NCBI RefSeq assembly: GCF_900105025.1
Contig: NZ_LT629759.1
Span: 1,054,001 to 1,118,000, forward strand
Direction: 5' to 3'
Length of the DNA: 64,000 bases
Origin: Parafannyhessea umbonata
GTDB lineage: Bacteria > Actinomycetota > Coriobacteriia > Coriobacteriales > Atopobiaceae
Shown here one piece after another: positions 1 to 8,858 of this stretch (within the stretch, counting starts at the first letter, position 1; every line of letters starts with the position of its first letter). The notes under the pieces are model-generated. The model was not told where the DNA came from. It ran no database searches and saw only the letters and a list, made by a program, of their open reading frames with translations. The translations under genes and the position numbers were made by a program.

Positions 1-138
1 TTTCAATACGCATACCACCGAAATCAGACCGTCTGCCGATGCATGTGTTTTACACGCACGATAAATGCCAGCTCAAGGTCATGACGTCATTTTGGGTCAA
101 TGAGATATTCCTCTCACCCCGCTGCATTCATAAAGAAG

Positions 139-167
139 AAGCGGATATGTATTATGCATATCCGCTT
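139..167 (-). terminator. Intrinsic terminator of the aminotransferase gene
   Basis: An 11-bp perfect stem (AAGCGGATATG with CATATCCGCTT) closes a 7-nt loop just past the stop codon at 199. Read on the minus strand the stem is followed by a pyrimidine-rich CTTCTTTAT tail. Nothing else is recognisable in bases 1-138. Confidence 0.75.
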
Positions 168-198
168 CAGAAATATTATTGTTAGAGCCAGCAGTTTG

Positions 199-1329
199 CT
201 ACTTGTCGTACTCCGCGAGTGCCTCGCCGAAAAGGGCAAGGCCCTTCCTCAGAACGTCCTCGTGGCAGCAGTAGCCGAGCCTGGCACCGTTTGGCAGCTC
301 GAACCTCGTGCCGGGGACGAGCAGCACTCCCCTCTCGCTCAGAATCCTCTTGCAGAACTCCTCGTCCGACTCGGGGATGTCGAGCTGCAGGTAAGAGACC
401 GAGACGCCTTTCGGGTCGTTCCACTTCGCACGCGGCTGGTCCTTGACCCACTCCGCCACGATGTCGTGGTTCGTGTGGCAGATCCTCCGGTTGCGCTCGA
501 GGATGGTCTGGCGGTTCTTCAGGACGTACGTGGCGAGGATGTCGTTGAACACGCCGGCGCAGATCATGGAGTAGTCCCTGTAGACGCGCACGCGCTGGGC
601 GACCTCCTCGTCCGCGACGACCCAGCCGATGCGGGCGCCGGGGGTGGAGTACGTCTTGCTCACGGAGTTCGTGACGATGGCCTTCTCGTACACGTCTGCC
701 ATGGACCAGTAGTTCTCCGTGTCATCCATGGGCATGTACACCTCGTCCGACAGGACGTACGCGCCTACGGACCTCGCGATGTCCGCGATCTGCTCCAGCG
801 TGTCCTTGTCGAGTACGCAGCCCACGGGATTGGAGGCGTTGTTGATGCAGATGAGCTTCGTGTTGGGCTTGACGAGACGCTTCAGCTTCTCGACGTCAGG
901 CTTCCAGCCGAGACCTTCCTCGAGCTCCCAGTAGTCGACCACCGCCCCCAGCTGGCGCGGCACCTCGTACAGCGGCGTGTACGTGGGCCACTCAGCGACG
1001 ACATGGTCGCCCGGCTCGATGAGGACGTGCATCGCGTTCAGGTTCGCGCCGGTGCACCCGTTCGTCTGGAGGATCCTGCTCGGGCTCACGGGCTTGCGAT
1101 AGAGCTTCGCCACCTCGTCCTTGAACTCCGGGGAGCCCTCGATCCAGCCGTAGTTCATGACCTCGCGGTTCAGGCTCTCGTAGAACGAGGCGCCCTCCTC
1201 GCCGTCGAGGGCCATCAGCTCGTCCATCGTGAACGAGGCAAAGGTCGACTGCGCGATGTCCCACTTGGCGCTCTTCTCGTATACGTTCAGCCAGTCCTCG
1301 CAGCCGATGAGTTTGATGGGATTGTTCAT
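199..1329 (-). CDS. Class I/II PLP-dependent aminotransferase of the arginine deiminase cluster
   Basis: A 376-residue fold-type I aminotransferase. The PLP lysine lies in the motif SVSKTYSTPGARIGW in the second half of the protein, preceded by the conserved NNASNPVG and LSDEVY segments that contact the cofactor; the carboxylate-binding arginine is probably in ARLGYC near the C-terminus. The start has AGGAGG a few bases upstream. It is the last gene of arcA-arcB-transporter-aminotransferase, all on one strand. A transaminase (ArcT) is known in the arc operon of Lactobacillus sakei, so a role in ornithine or arginine-derived amino-group transfer is a reasonable inference. The substrate cannot be read from the sequence. 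Confidence 0.88.
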   Translation of the reverse strand: MNNPIKLIGCEDWLNVYEKSAKWDIAQSTFASFTMDELMALDGEEGASFYESLNREVMNYGWIEGSPEFKDEVAKLYRKPVSPSRILQTNGCTGANLNAMHVLIEPGDHVVAEWPTYTPLYEVPRQLGAVVDYWELEEGLGWKPDVEKLKRLVKPNTKLICINNASNPVGCVLDKDTLEQIADIARSVGAYVLSDEVYMPMDDTENYWSMADVYEKAIVTNSVSKTYSTPGARIGWVVADEEVAQRVRVYRDYSMICAGVFNDILATYVLKNRQTILERNRRICHTNHDIVAEWVKDQPRAKWNDPKGVSVSYLQLDIPESDEEFCKRILSERGVLLVPGTRFELPNGARLGYCCHEDVLRKGLALFGEALAEYDK

Positions 1330-1349
1330 GAGTTCCTCCTAATAAATAA

Positions 1350-1377
1350 GGGCGAGAAGCCATACAGCCCCTCGCCC
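1350..1377 (-). terminator. Hairpin between transporter and aminotransferase genes
   Basis: Minus-strand stem GGGCGAG/CTCGCCC followed by TTATTTATT, directly upstream of the AGGAGG of the aminotransferase. It would end transporter transcripts partly or lower expression of the last gene. Confidence 0.6.
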
Positions 1378-1400
1378 CTTGCCGGCTTGATGCCCTACGC

Positions 1401-2882
1401 CTAGAAGACGGGGATGATGCCCACGGCAGTGAGGGGAATCGAGATGATGCCGGCGATGGCAATCACGACGGCGAGGATGACCTCGTTCTTCACGATACCG
1501 CTGCCCTCGGCGTCACGAGCCTGCTTGTAGAAGAAGAAGCCGGGGATGTAGCCCAGGCAGGCAAGCAGCAGGAAGCCCCAGCCCGTGAACAGGACGCCGA
1601 CGACCTGGAACAGCAGCGCAAGCACGCCTATGACCATCTGTCCCGTATCGTTGTTGGCCTTGGCGAGCTTCACCTGATATGCGGCTGCATAAGCCCAGGT
1701 CACGACGATGGTGACGGTGCACATCGAGATGGCGAAGGTATAGGCGTCCGCGGCGAAGGTCGCGACGATGATGAAGATCTCGGTCAGCGCGCCAACGATG
1801 AGCAGCGAGTACTGCGGAGAGTTCTTCTTGTTCAGCTCGCCCCACTTCGCGGGAAGCTCGTGGTGGTCTGCCATCATCGAGGAGACCTCGGCGGGAAGCA
1901 TGGTGAAGGACAGCCAGGAACCGGCGACGGAGATGATGATGGCCCAGCTGATGAAGGCGCCACCGAAGCCCGGCAGCATGTGCTCGAACACGGTGATGGT
2001 AGCGGGCTTGGGTGCGGCGACGAGCTCCTTGTAGGGAAGCACGCCGTAGGGAATCACGGAAGCGCCGATGTAGAGGACGAGAAGGACGACGAGGCCGAGG
2101 ATGGTCGCGGAGCCGACCTCGGACTTCTTCTTGGCGCGGTTGCTCATGACGGAAGCGCCCTCGATGCCGATGAAGACCCACATCATGACGAGGATGCACT
2201 GCGTCACCTGGTGCGCGACGGAGCCGAGGCCCGTCTTGTTTGCCGCCATGATGACGGCGTTGCGCTGAGCGGTGCCCCAGAAGTCGGCGGTGAAGATGCC
2301 GGCGTTGAAGCTCACGACGGCAAAGAGGATGAAGAGGAGGATGGCGGCGCACTTGACGACCATGACGACCGCGTTGAGGAACGCGGCGGACTCAACGCCG
2401 TTGATGACCAGGAAGGTGATTGCCCAGAGGAGCACGGATACGACCACGACGCCCACGACGGCGGGGTTGCCGGTCTCAGGGTTGGAGAAGACGCCGGGCA
2501 ACATGCCACCGAGGCAGTACTTGGAGCCGAGGACCTGGGCGATCATCGTAGCGAAGCCGACGTTGCCGAGCCATGCGGACAGCCAGTATCCCCAGCCGCT
2601 GATGAAGCCGTGGAACGGGCCGAAGCCCTCCTCAGCGTATGCGCAGACGCCGTCGAGCTCAGGACGCTTGGAGCCGACGTATGCAAGCGCGAGGGCAAGG
2701 AACAGGAAGCCAAGGCCGCACACGAGCCACGCAATGAGCGCGGCGCCGGGGGAAGCAACATTGGCGAGCTGACCCGTCAAGGCGAAGACGCCGGAGCCGA
2801 TGCAGGAGGAGACGACCATGCCAACGAGGCCAAAGAAGCTTACGCCGTTGGGATTGTCGACCTTAGTATTGTCGTTTGCCAT
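1401..2882 (-). CDS. arcD: APC-family arginine/ornithine antiporter
   Basis: A 493-residue integral membrane protein of the amino acid-polyamine-organocation family with about twelve hydrophobic segments. The first helix carries the family signature GSGVFALTGQLA after a short polar N-terminus. Position next to ornithine carbamoyltransferase and arginine deiminase identifies it as the probable arginine-in/ornithine-out exchanger that feeds the deiminase pathway; this substrate call rests on context plus family. It is separated from arcB by a strong terminator and has its own upstream region with an inverted repeat, so it may be independently transcribed. A general basic amino acid/polyamine exchanger is the main alternative. 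Confidence 0.85.
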   Translation of the reverse strand: MANDNTKVDNPNGVSFFGLVGMVVSSCIGSGVFALTGQLANVASPGAALIAWLVCGLGFLFLALALAYVGSKRPELDGVCAYAEEGFGPFHGFISGWGYWLSAWLGNVGFATMIAQVLGSKYCLGGMLPGVFSNPETGNPAVVGVVVVSVLLWAITFLVINGVESAAFLNAVVMVVKCAAILLFILFAVVSFNAGIFTADFWGTAQRNAVIMAANKTGLGSVAHQVTQCILVMMWVFIGIEGASVMSNRAKKKSEVGSATILGLVVLLVLYIGASVIPYGVLPYKELVAAPKPATITVFEHMLPGFGGAFISWAIIISVAGSWLSFTMLPAEVSSMMADHHELPAKWGELNKKNSPQYSLLIVGALTEIFIIVATFAADAYTFAISMCTVTIVVTWAYAAAYQVKLAKANNDTGQMVIGVLALLFQVVGVLFTGWGFLLLACLGYIPGFFFYKQARDAEGSGIVKNEVILAVVIAIAGIISIPLTAVGIIPVF

Positions 2883-2933
2883 ATTAGAACCCTTCCCTAG
2901 ATCTTAGGGATGCATATGAAAAAGCTGAAAATT

Positions 2934-2981
2934 CGTTAACATCATATTACATACATAAATTATGCAATTTATAGCGTTAAC
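2934..2981 (-). promoter_or_regulatory. Candidate operator/promoter of the arcD-aminotransferase unit
   Basis: The AT-rich gap upstream of the transporter holds an 18-bp inverted repeat at 2955-2972 (ATAAATT, spacer ATGC, AATTTAT), flanked by two CGTTAAC copies at 2934-2940 and 2975-2981, 41 bp apart. A minus-strand CATAAT -10-like hexamer lies in the same stretch. The repeat has the size and AT-rich half-site look of an ArgR box, but it is not a clear consensus match. Confidence 0.4.
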
Positions 2982-2984
2982 AGC

Positions 2985-3016
2985 AAAAAAGCCTCCGCGG
3001 TCAAGCCGCGGAGGCT
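2985..3016 (-). terminator. Intrinsic terminator after arcB
   Basis: An 11-bp perfect GC-rich stem (AGCCTCCGCGG/CCGCGGAGGCT) with a 5-nt loop, followed on the minus strand by six T residues. Confidence 0.9.
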
Positions 3017-3037
3017 CAACAGTATGCTACGACCTGA

Positions 3038-4033
3038 CTACTTCAGGGTCGCGTACATGACGGCCTTGATGGTGTGCATACGGTTCTCGGCCTCGTCGAA
3101 GACCTTGGAAGCACGGGACTCGAAGACCTCGTTCGTGACCTCCATCTCGGTGATGCCGAACTTCTCGGCAACCTCGGCACCCTTCTTGGTGTTGGTATCG
3201 TGGAAGGAGGGCAGGCAGTGCAGGAAGATGCAGTCGTCGTGAGCCTGGCTCATGACGTCGGAGGTGACGCGGTACGGCTCCATCAGCGGAATGCGCTTCT
3301 TGTAGAGCTCGTCCGGCTCACCCATGGAGACCCAGATGTCGGTGTAGATCGCGTCGGCATCCTTGACGCCCTCGTGGACGTCCTCGGTCAGCTTGACGGT
3401 GGAGCCGTTCTCGGCAGCGATGGTCTCGCACTCCTTGACCAGGTCGGCCGAAGGCATGTTCTCCTTGGGGCCGCAGGCGACGAAGTTGACGCCGAGCTTT
3501 GCGCAGACGACCATGAGGGAGTTGCCGACGTTGTTGCCAGCGTCGCCCATGAACGTGAGCTGACGGCCCTTGATGTCGTTGTTGAAGTTCTCCTTCATGG
3601 TGAGGATGTCAGCGAGCATCTGGGTGGGGTGGAACTCGTTAGTCAGGCCGTTCCAGACAGGGACGCCAGCGTACTTCGCGAGCTCCTCGACCTTGGCCTG
3701 CTCGAAGCCACGGTACTCGATGCCGTCGAACATGCGGCCGAGGACGCGGGCGGTGTCGGCGATGGACTCCTTGTGGCCCATCTGGGAGCCGCTGGGGTCA
3801 AGGTAGGTGCAGCCCATGCCGAGGTCATAGGCGCCAACCTCGAAGGAGCAGCGGGTACGAGTGGAGGTCTTCTCGAAGAGAAGGGCGACGTTCTTGCCCT
3901 CGAGATAGCGGTGGGGAACGCCGGCGCGCTTCATGTTCTTGAAGTCGGTGGAGAGGTCCAGGAGGTAGTTGATCTCCTCGGGGGTGAAGTCCAGAAGCTT
4001 CAGGAAGTGACGGCCACGAAGATTGACGCCCAT
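3038..4033 (-). CDS. arcB: Ornithine carbamoyltransferase, catabolic
   Basis: 331 residues. Interconverts citrulline plus phosphate with ornithine plus carbamoyl phosphate; in this cluster it should run in the phosphorolytic direction. The carbamoyl-phosphate loop STRTR is at residues 57-61, HPTQ follows near the domain hinge, and the catalytic HCLP motif is in the C-terminal ornithine domain. The start at MGVNLRG was chosen because AGAAAGGA lies 6-7 bases upstream; an in-frame ATG 33 bases further up lacks a site. Downstream of arcA with 118 bp between, containing a hairpin but no T-run, so co-transcription with arcA is likely. Confidence 0.95.
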   Translation of the reverse strand: MGVNLRGRHFLKLLDFTPEEINYLLDLSTDFKNMKRAGVPHRYLEGKNVALLFEKTSTRTRCSFEVGAYDLGMGCTYLDPSGSQMGHKESIADTARVLGRMFDGIEYRGFEQAKVEELAKYAGVPVWNGLTNEFHPTQMLADILTMKENFNNDIKGRQLTFMGDAGNNVGNSLMVVCAKLGVNFVACGPKENMPSADLVKECETIAAENGSTVKLTEDVHEGVKDADAIYTDIWVSMGEPDELYKKRIPLMEPYRVTSDVMSQAHDDCIFLHCLPSFHDTNTKKGAEVAEKFGITEMEVTNEVFESRASKVFDEAENRMHTIKAVMYATLK

Positions 4034-4104
4034 GTTGTTCCTTTCTTTATCTGCACCCCAGCTCATGTCTTGGCTGGTGTGCAGGCTAACAGAACGTACG
4101 AATG

Positions 4105-4128
4105 CCGGGGGCGCCGAGGCGTCCCCGG
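4105..4128 (-). other. GC-rich hairpin in the arcA-arcB spacer
   Basis: CCGGGG..CGCC pairs with GGCG..CCCCGG with one mismatch. There is no T-run on the minus strand. Position between two co-directional genes suggests an mRNA processing or stability element, or partial termination. Confidence 0.45.
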
Positions 4129-4151
4129 TCTTTCTAAAGACTGGCTAGGAC

Positions 4152-5405
4152 TTAGATGTCCTCGCGCTCGAACGGCATGCTCATGCAGCGGGGGCCGCCA
4201 CGGCCGCGGGAGAGCTCTGCGGACGGCACGACGATGAGGTCGAGGCCCTCCTTGTACAGAACGTCGTTGGTGACGGAGTTGCGCTGGTAGACGCAGATCT
4301 TGCCAGGAGCAACGGCCAGGGTGTTGGAGCCGTCGTTCCACTGCTCGCGCGCAGCCGCGACGGGGTCGCCACCACCGCACTTGATGAGCTTGATGGCGTC
4401 GACGCCGGTGGCCTTCTCGAGGATGTGCTCGAGGGTGTCGTTGAGCTCCTCGATCTTGACCTCGCCCTCGGCAGCGCCCTTGGTGAGCCTGAAGACCTGA
4501 AGGGTGCCCATGATGCCCGGGTGGATGGTGAACTTGTCAACATCGATCTGGGTGAACACGGTGTCGAGGTGCATGAAGGCACGGGACACGGGGATGTTGA
4601 AGGCGTAGATGTCGGTAATCTCGCACTTCTCGGCATTGTCGCCCCAGAACATGTTCTGGGCGAGGGCGTCGATGGCGGCAGCCTGCGTGCGCTGGGAGAT
4701 GCCGATGGCCAGGGTGTGGGCGTTGATGTTCAGGACGTCGCCACCCTCGGTGTGGAACGCGCTGTCACGACGGTACCAGAGCGGAGCGTCCTTGTACTCA
4801 GGGTGATCGCGGAAGACGTACTTGCCGAGCAGCGTCTCGCGGTTGCGCGTCACGGAGAACATGTGGTTCAGGTTGACGCCACGGCCGACAACGGCAAACG
4901 GGTCGCGGGTGAAGTACGTGTTGGGCATCGGGTCGACGAGAAGATCGGTCTCGCCGTCCTGGTCTGCGCCAACGAGCTCGGACAGGGTGCTGCTGGACCT
5001 CACGGGCAGGTCGATCTCGTTCTTGCGCAGACCGGCGATGCACTTGTCGACGAAGGCCTTGGTGTCCTTGATGGAGTCCATGTACTCCTTGACGGCGGCA
5101 CGAGCCTCCTTGCCCTTGAGGCCGGACTCGTCGAGCCACTGCTGCGTGAACTCCTCGCGGGAACCGGCCGCGTCGAGAGCCTCGGCAACGAGCTTCTCGA
5201 TGTAGAGAACCTCGACGCCCTGCTCGCGGAGCAGCTCCGCAAACTTGTCGTGCTCGGCCTGTGCGACCTCCAGGAAGGGAATGTCGTCGAACAGAAGGCG
5301 CTCAAGGTCGTCCGGGGTGAGGTTCAGGAGCTCCTCGCCGGGGCGGTGAAGGCAAACCTTCTTCAGGGGACCGATCTCGCTGTGGACGTAGAGTCCGTTA
5401 GCCAT
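4152..5405 (-). CDS. arcA: Arginine deiminase
   Basis: 417 residues, the usual size. Hydrolyses L-arginine to citrulline and ammonia, first step of the ADI pathway, in the cytoplasm. Guanidino-group motifs are visible: FTRDPF, HTEGGDVL, and the C-terminal catalytic Cys at about residue 407 in the RGGPRCMSMP motif. The start MANGLYVHSEIG is preceded by AAGGAG and GGGAGG; the open frame runs 20 codons further upstream without a better site. First gene of the minus-strand arginine cluster, with about 600 bp of non-coding DNA upstream. Carbamate kinase, which normally completes the pathway, is not in this window. Confidence 0.97.
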   Translation of the reverse strand: MANGLYVHSEIGPLKKVCLHRPGEELLNLTPDDLERLLFDDIPFLEVAQAEHDKFAELLREQGVEVLYIEKLVAEALDAAGSREEFTQQWLDESGLKGKEARAAVKEYMDSIKDTKAFVDKCIAGLRKNEIDLPVRSSSTLSELVGADQDGETDLLVDPMPNTYFTRDPFAVVGRGVNLNHMFSVTRNRETLLGKYVFRDHPEYKDAPLWYRRDSAFHTEGGDVLNINAHTLAIGISQRTQAAAIDALAQNMFWGDNAEKCEITDIYAFNIPVSRAFMHLDTVFTQIDVDKFTIHPGIMGTLQVFRLTKGAAEGEVKIEELNDTLEHILEKATGVDAIKLIKCGGGDPVAAAREQWNDGSNTLAVAPGKICVYQRNSVTNDVLYKEGLDLIVVPSAELSRGRGGPRCMSMPFEREDI

Positions 5406-6011
5406 GTCCTCCCACTCCTTTCGCGTCGGGTAAACCCGACCAACGAGATGAATAAGACGCTGCAATCGCTACTTGCTACCAAACCAGCGAGCTGACTCGG
5501 AAACTGGCGTCGAACTTGCAGCACCAACAATAACGCCAAAACCAACTATATCCAATAACTTTTTTGGAAACAGGCAAAGTTTTTCTTGTTGGGGGAACGG
5601 TAGCAAAGTGTCCCTAAACGGTTCATTGGACGGGGTTGGGTTGAGTTTACATGGCATTTACCTGCAGATTTCCAAAATTGAATTGCGCACTATTAGAAAC
5701 TACCCGTGCGAATATGCGTAATCAGCCCAATGACTCAAACAGTATTTTGACATCATAATTATACTATCAGAATTCTGATATATTCACTATTACGACAACA
5801 CCGCATGCGCTGTAACCCGACGCTCCCGCGTCGCCGGGTACTCCCGACGTTCGTCTCGGCCGAGTCGAGTCGATACGTGGTTACGTCTGCGTAATGATTG
5901 GCCTACAAGCGGTGTCGCGTCCGCCCAAGCGATAGAATCAAATAACTACAGCAACCTCGTGCCATGTCCTTGGCGCGCGGTGACGAATGCGACTCGGGAC
6001 GGACGGAGACG
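5406..6011. other. Divergent regulatory region between arcA and ppk
   Basis: About 600 bp with no credible gene. The half next to arcA is AT-rich and would be the arcA leader. A 16-bp palindrome lies at 5765-5780. The half next to ppk is GC-rich and contains a hairpin at 5815-5839 (ACCC-GACGC, loop TCCC, GCGTC-GGGT with a 3-nt bulge). No clear terminator or riboswitch was seen. Confidence 0.6.
5765..5780. promoter_or_regulatory. 16-bp perfect palindrome, candidate operator
   Basis: TATCAGAATTCTGATA is a perfect palindrome. Its right end overlaps a plus-strand extended -10-like element (TG-A-TATATT at 5776-5784), and a TTGACA sits at 5747-5752, so a repressor bound here would cover promoter DNA reading toward ppk. 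It could also act on arcA. Confidence 0.45.
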
Positions 6012-8858
6012 ATGGGAAAGAAGAAGAAGAAAAGCAAGGCGACGACCGCAGAGCCCGCTACCGACTTCGAGCACACCGAGGCGGCCCTCGAGAAGCGGGC
6101 GGCGAAGTACGTGAGCACTAAGGACCGGAAGGATGCGCATGCGAAGGCGCGCGACTTCTCGTATACGCAGAACAGGGAGGTCAGCTGGCTGCGCTTCGAC
6201 AACCGCGTGCTGGACGAGGCCTTTGACGAGACCGTTCCCCTGTTCGAGCGACTGAAGTTCGTCTCTATCTTCGGGAGCAACCTCGACGAGTGGTTCATGA
6301 TCAGGATCGGCGGCCTGAGCGACCTGACGCTGCTGAAGCACCAGCCGCGCGAGAACAAGTCGAACCAGACGCCGTCCGAGCAGATCGACACCGTGCTCGG
6401 GATGCTGCCGGACCTCATCGCGCGCCAGGGGCGTGCGTTCGCCTCCATCGAGAGGAGCCTTGCCGAGCACGGTCTCACGCGCGTTTCGAGCGAGGACCTG
6501 ACGGATGCGGACAGGGCGCAGATCAAGCGCACGTACGACCTTTCCATCGCACCGATCATATCGCCGATGATCATCGACCCGAGGCACCCCTTCCCCAACC
6601 TCCGCAACGGCAACCTGTACGTGACGTGCGCGCTCGACGGTGCGGACGAGAAGGGCCTTCTGGGCATCGTGGAGGTTCCCACCTCGCTCGGGCGCGTCAT
6701 AAAGCTGCCCTCGACGGAACGCGAGTATCGCTACATCCTGATGGAGGACGCGATGCTCGAGATGCTGAGCGGCTGCTTTGGCGACTACGCCCCCACCGCC
6801 TCCGCGGTGATTCGCGTGACGAGAAACGCGGACATCGACCCAGACGGCGAGGGTGTTGAGGAGGAAGAGGACTACCGCCAGCACATGAAGAAGGTGCTGA
6901 AGCGCAGGCAGCGCCTGCAGCCCGTGCGCCTGGAGGTGGAGGGCTACCTTCCCGAGGAGCAGCTGGCGGAGGTGCAGGAGCGCCTCGGCCTTACGAGCGA
7001 GCGCGTGTTCCAGACCGACATGCCGCTCGACCTGGACGACTACGTGTACGGACTCGAGGGGAAGATCCCAGAGGCCTTCCGCTCCTCCCTCGTCTTCGAC
7101 CCGTTCGTGCCACAGGTCTCGCCCATGGTAGACGCATCGCGTCCGATGCGCCCGCAGGTTGAGGACCACGACGTTCTTCTCACCTATCCCTACGAGAGCA
7201 TGTCTCCCCTGCTGCAGCTTCTGCGCGAGGCCTCTGGCGACGATGCGTGCATATCCATCAAGATCACGCTGTACCGCGTCGCGAAGCGCTCGAAGCTCTG
7301 CGAGAGCCTCATCGCAGCGTCGGAGAACGGTAAGGAGGTCACCGTCCTGATGGAGCTGCGCGCCCGCTTTGACGAGGCGAACAACATCGAATGGGCGGAT
7401 AGGCTGGAGCAGGCCGGCTGCACGGTGATCTACGGGCAGGAAGGCTTCAAGGTCCACTCCAAGATCTGCCAGATCACCTACCACGACGCGTCGGGCATCA
7501 GCAGGATCACCTGTCTGGGCACCGGAAACTTCAACGAGAAGACGGCGAAGCTCTACTCTGACTTCATGCTGCTCACGGCACACAAGGGCATCGCGGAGGA
7601 TGGCAACACATTCTTCAGGAACCTCTCGCTTGGCAACCTGAAGGGCAGCTACAGTTACCTGGGCGTCGCGCCGAGCGGCCTGAAGCCGCTTGTCATGCGT
7701 GGACTGAACCGCGAGATCGGTCGTGCGCGCGCCGGCGAGCCCGCCCAGGTGTTCATGAAGATGAACTCGCTCACCGACCGCGACGTGATCGACAAGATAT
7801 CCGAGGCATGCCGCGCGGGCGTTCGCGTGATGCTGGTGATCCGCGGCATCTGCTGCATTAAGGCGGACATCCCCCACAAGACGGAGGGGCTCATCGCGCA
7901 CCAGATCGTGGGACGCTTCCTGGAGCACGCGCGCGTGTACGCGTTTGGCGTTGACACGGACATCCTGTACCTTTCCAGCGCGGACATGATGACCCGCAAC
8001 ACCGAGCGCCGCGTCGAGATTGCGTATCCCGTGCTTGACCCCGAGTGCAAGGAGCGCGTTATCGAGTTCGTGAACCTTCAGCTTGCGGACAACGTGAAGG
8101 CCCGCAGGCTCACGCGCGAGGGAACGTGGGAGAAGCTGGCCCCCGCTCCGGACGACCCCAGGATCGACGCGCAGGAGCTGCTGCTGGCAAAGGCGTACCT
8201 CCAGACCGAGGAGTACGCGGACGCCGCGGTTGACGCCTCCCTCGTGGCGAAGGCGAACCCGATGCTTGAGGCGGACGCAAGCCAGACGCTGCAGGCGCTG
8301 CCCCAGATTGGCCGCTACGAGGCGGACGTGGACGGCGAGCCGCAGGTCAGGACCCGCATCGTGACGCCTGAGGAGTTCGTGCGCGAAGAGCGCCAGATAC
8401 TGGGCATAGGTGACGCACGGGATGGTGCAACGCCGGCGGCGCGGCCCGAGCAGGCTGGCGCCGCAGAGGGGGATGCGTCACACGCGACCGAGCCCGCCGC
8501 GCCGGCGGCGCCCAAGCACATGAGCCCGGCCGAGAAGGACGGGGCGCCTTCCCCCGAGGAGGCCGCCTCCAGCGTCGACCCCGTGCCGGCGGCGGCCCCC
8601 AAGGCTCCGGCGACGAGCGAGCCGGAGCCCGCGGACACGCCGGAGCCCGTGCCGCAGCACGCGTTTGCATCGCAGCCCGCGCCCGTGCACGCACGCGTGA
8701 TCGAGGACGAACCGCCCGCGGAGCATGCGGCCCAAAATGACACCCAGACCACGTCCATCGAGATCCGCAGGCCCAACCGCTTCGCAGTTGCCCTCAAGCT
8801 CATCGGGCTCGGCTTTGCGGAGCTCTTCACCGGAAACCTTACAAGGAGGAGTCGTTAG
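6012..8858 (+). CDS. ppk: Polyphosphate kinase 1
   Basis: 948 residues from the chosen ATG (GGAG just upstream); an in-frame ATG 16 codons earlier has no site. Reversibly makes inorganic polyphosphate from ATP. The PPK1 core occupies about residues 40-720: N-terminal helical domain with NREVSWLRFDNRVL, then the catalytic halves with His482 (in EGFKVHSK) and His639 (in FLEHARVY), spaced 157 residues as are E. coli His435 and His592. Residues from about 720 to 948 are a low-complexity Ala/Pro/Glu-rich tail ending in TRRSR, absent from typical enzymes of about 690 residues. The stop codon overlaps the GTG of rlmD by one base, so the two are translationally coupled. Confidence 0.95.
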   Translation: MGKKKKKSKATTAEPATDFEHTEAALEKRAAKYVSTKDRKDAHAKARDFSYTQNREVSWLRFDNRVLDEAFDETVPLFERLKFVSIFGSNLDEWFMIRIGGLSDLTLLKHQPRENKSNQTPSEQIDTVLGMLPDLIARQGRAFASIERSLAEHGLTRVSSEDLTDADRAQIKRTYDLSIAPIISPMIIDPRHPFPNLRNGNLYVTCALDGADEKGLLGIVEVPTSLGRVIKLPSTEREYRYILMEDAMLEMLSGCFGDYAPTASAVIRVTRNADIDPDGEGVEEEEDYRQHMKKVLKRRQRLQPVRLEVEGYLPEEQLAEVQERLGLTSERVFQTDMPLDLDDYVYGLEGKIPEAFRSSLVFDPFVPQVSPMVDASRPMRPQVEDHDVLLTYPYESMSPLLQLLREASGDDACISIKITLYRVAKRSKLCESLIAASENGKEVTVLMELRARFDEANNIEWADRLEQAGCTVIYGQEGFKVHSKICQITYHDASGISRITCLGTGNFNEKTAKLYSDFMLLTAHKGIAEDGNTFFRNLSLGNLKGSYSYLGVAPSGLKPLVMRGLNREIGRARAGEPAQVFMKMNSLTDRDVIDKISEACRAGVRVMLVIRGICCIKADIPHKTEGLIAHQIVGRFLEHARVYAFGVDTDILYLSSADMMTRNTERRVEIAYPVLDPECKERVIEFVNLQLADNVKARRLTREGTWEKLAPAPDDPRIDAQELLLAKAYLQTEEYADAAVDASLVAKANPMLEADASQTLQALPQIGRYEADVDGEPQVRTRIVTPEEFVREERQILGIGDARDGATPAARPEQAGAAEGDASHATEPAAPAAPKHMSPAEKDGAPSPEEAASSVDPVPAAAPKAPATSEPEPADTPEPVPQHAFASQPAPVHARVIEDEPPAEHAAQNDTQTTSIEIRRPNRFAVALKLIGLGFAELFTGNLTRRSR

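Noticed and set aside
5946-7928. Long minus-strand frame inside ppk
   Set aside because: Antisense shadow; ppk is supported by both catalytic histidines.
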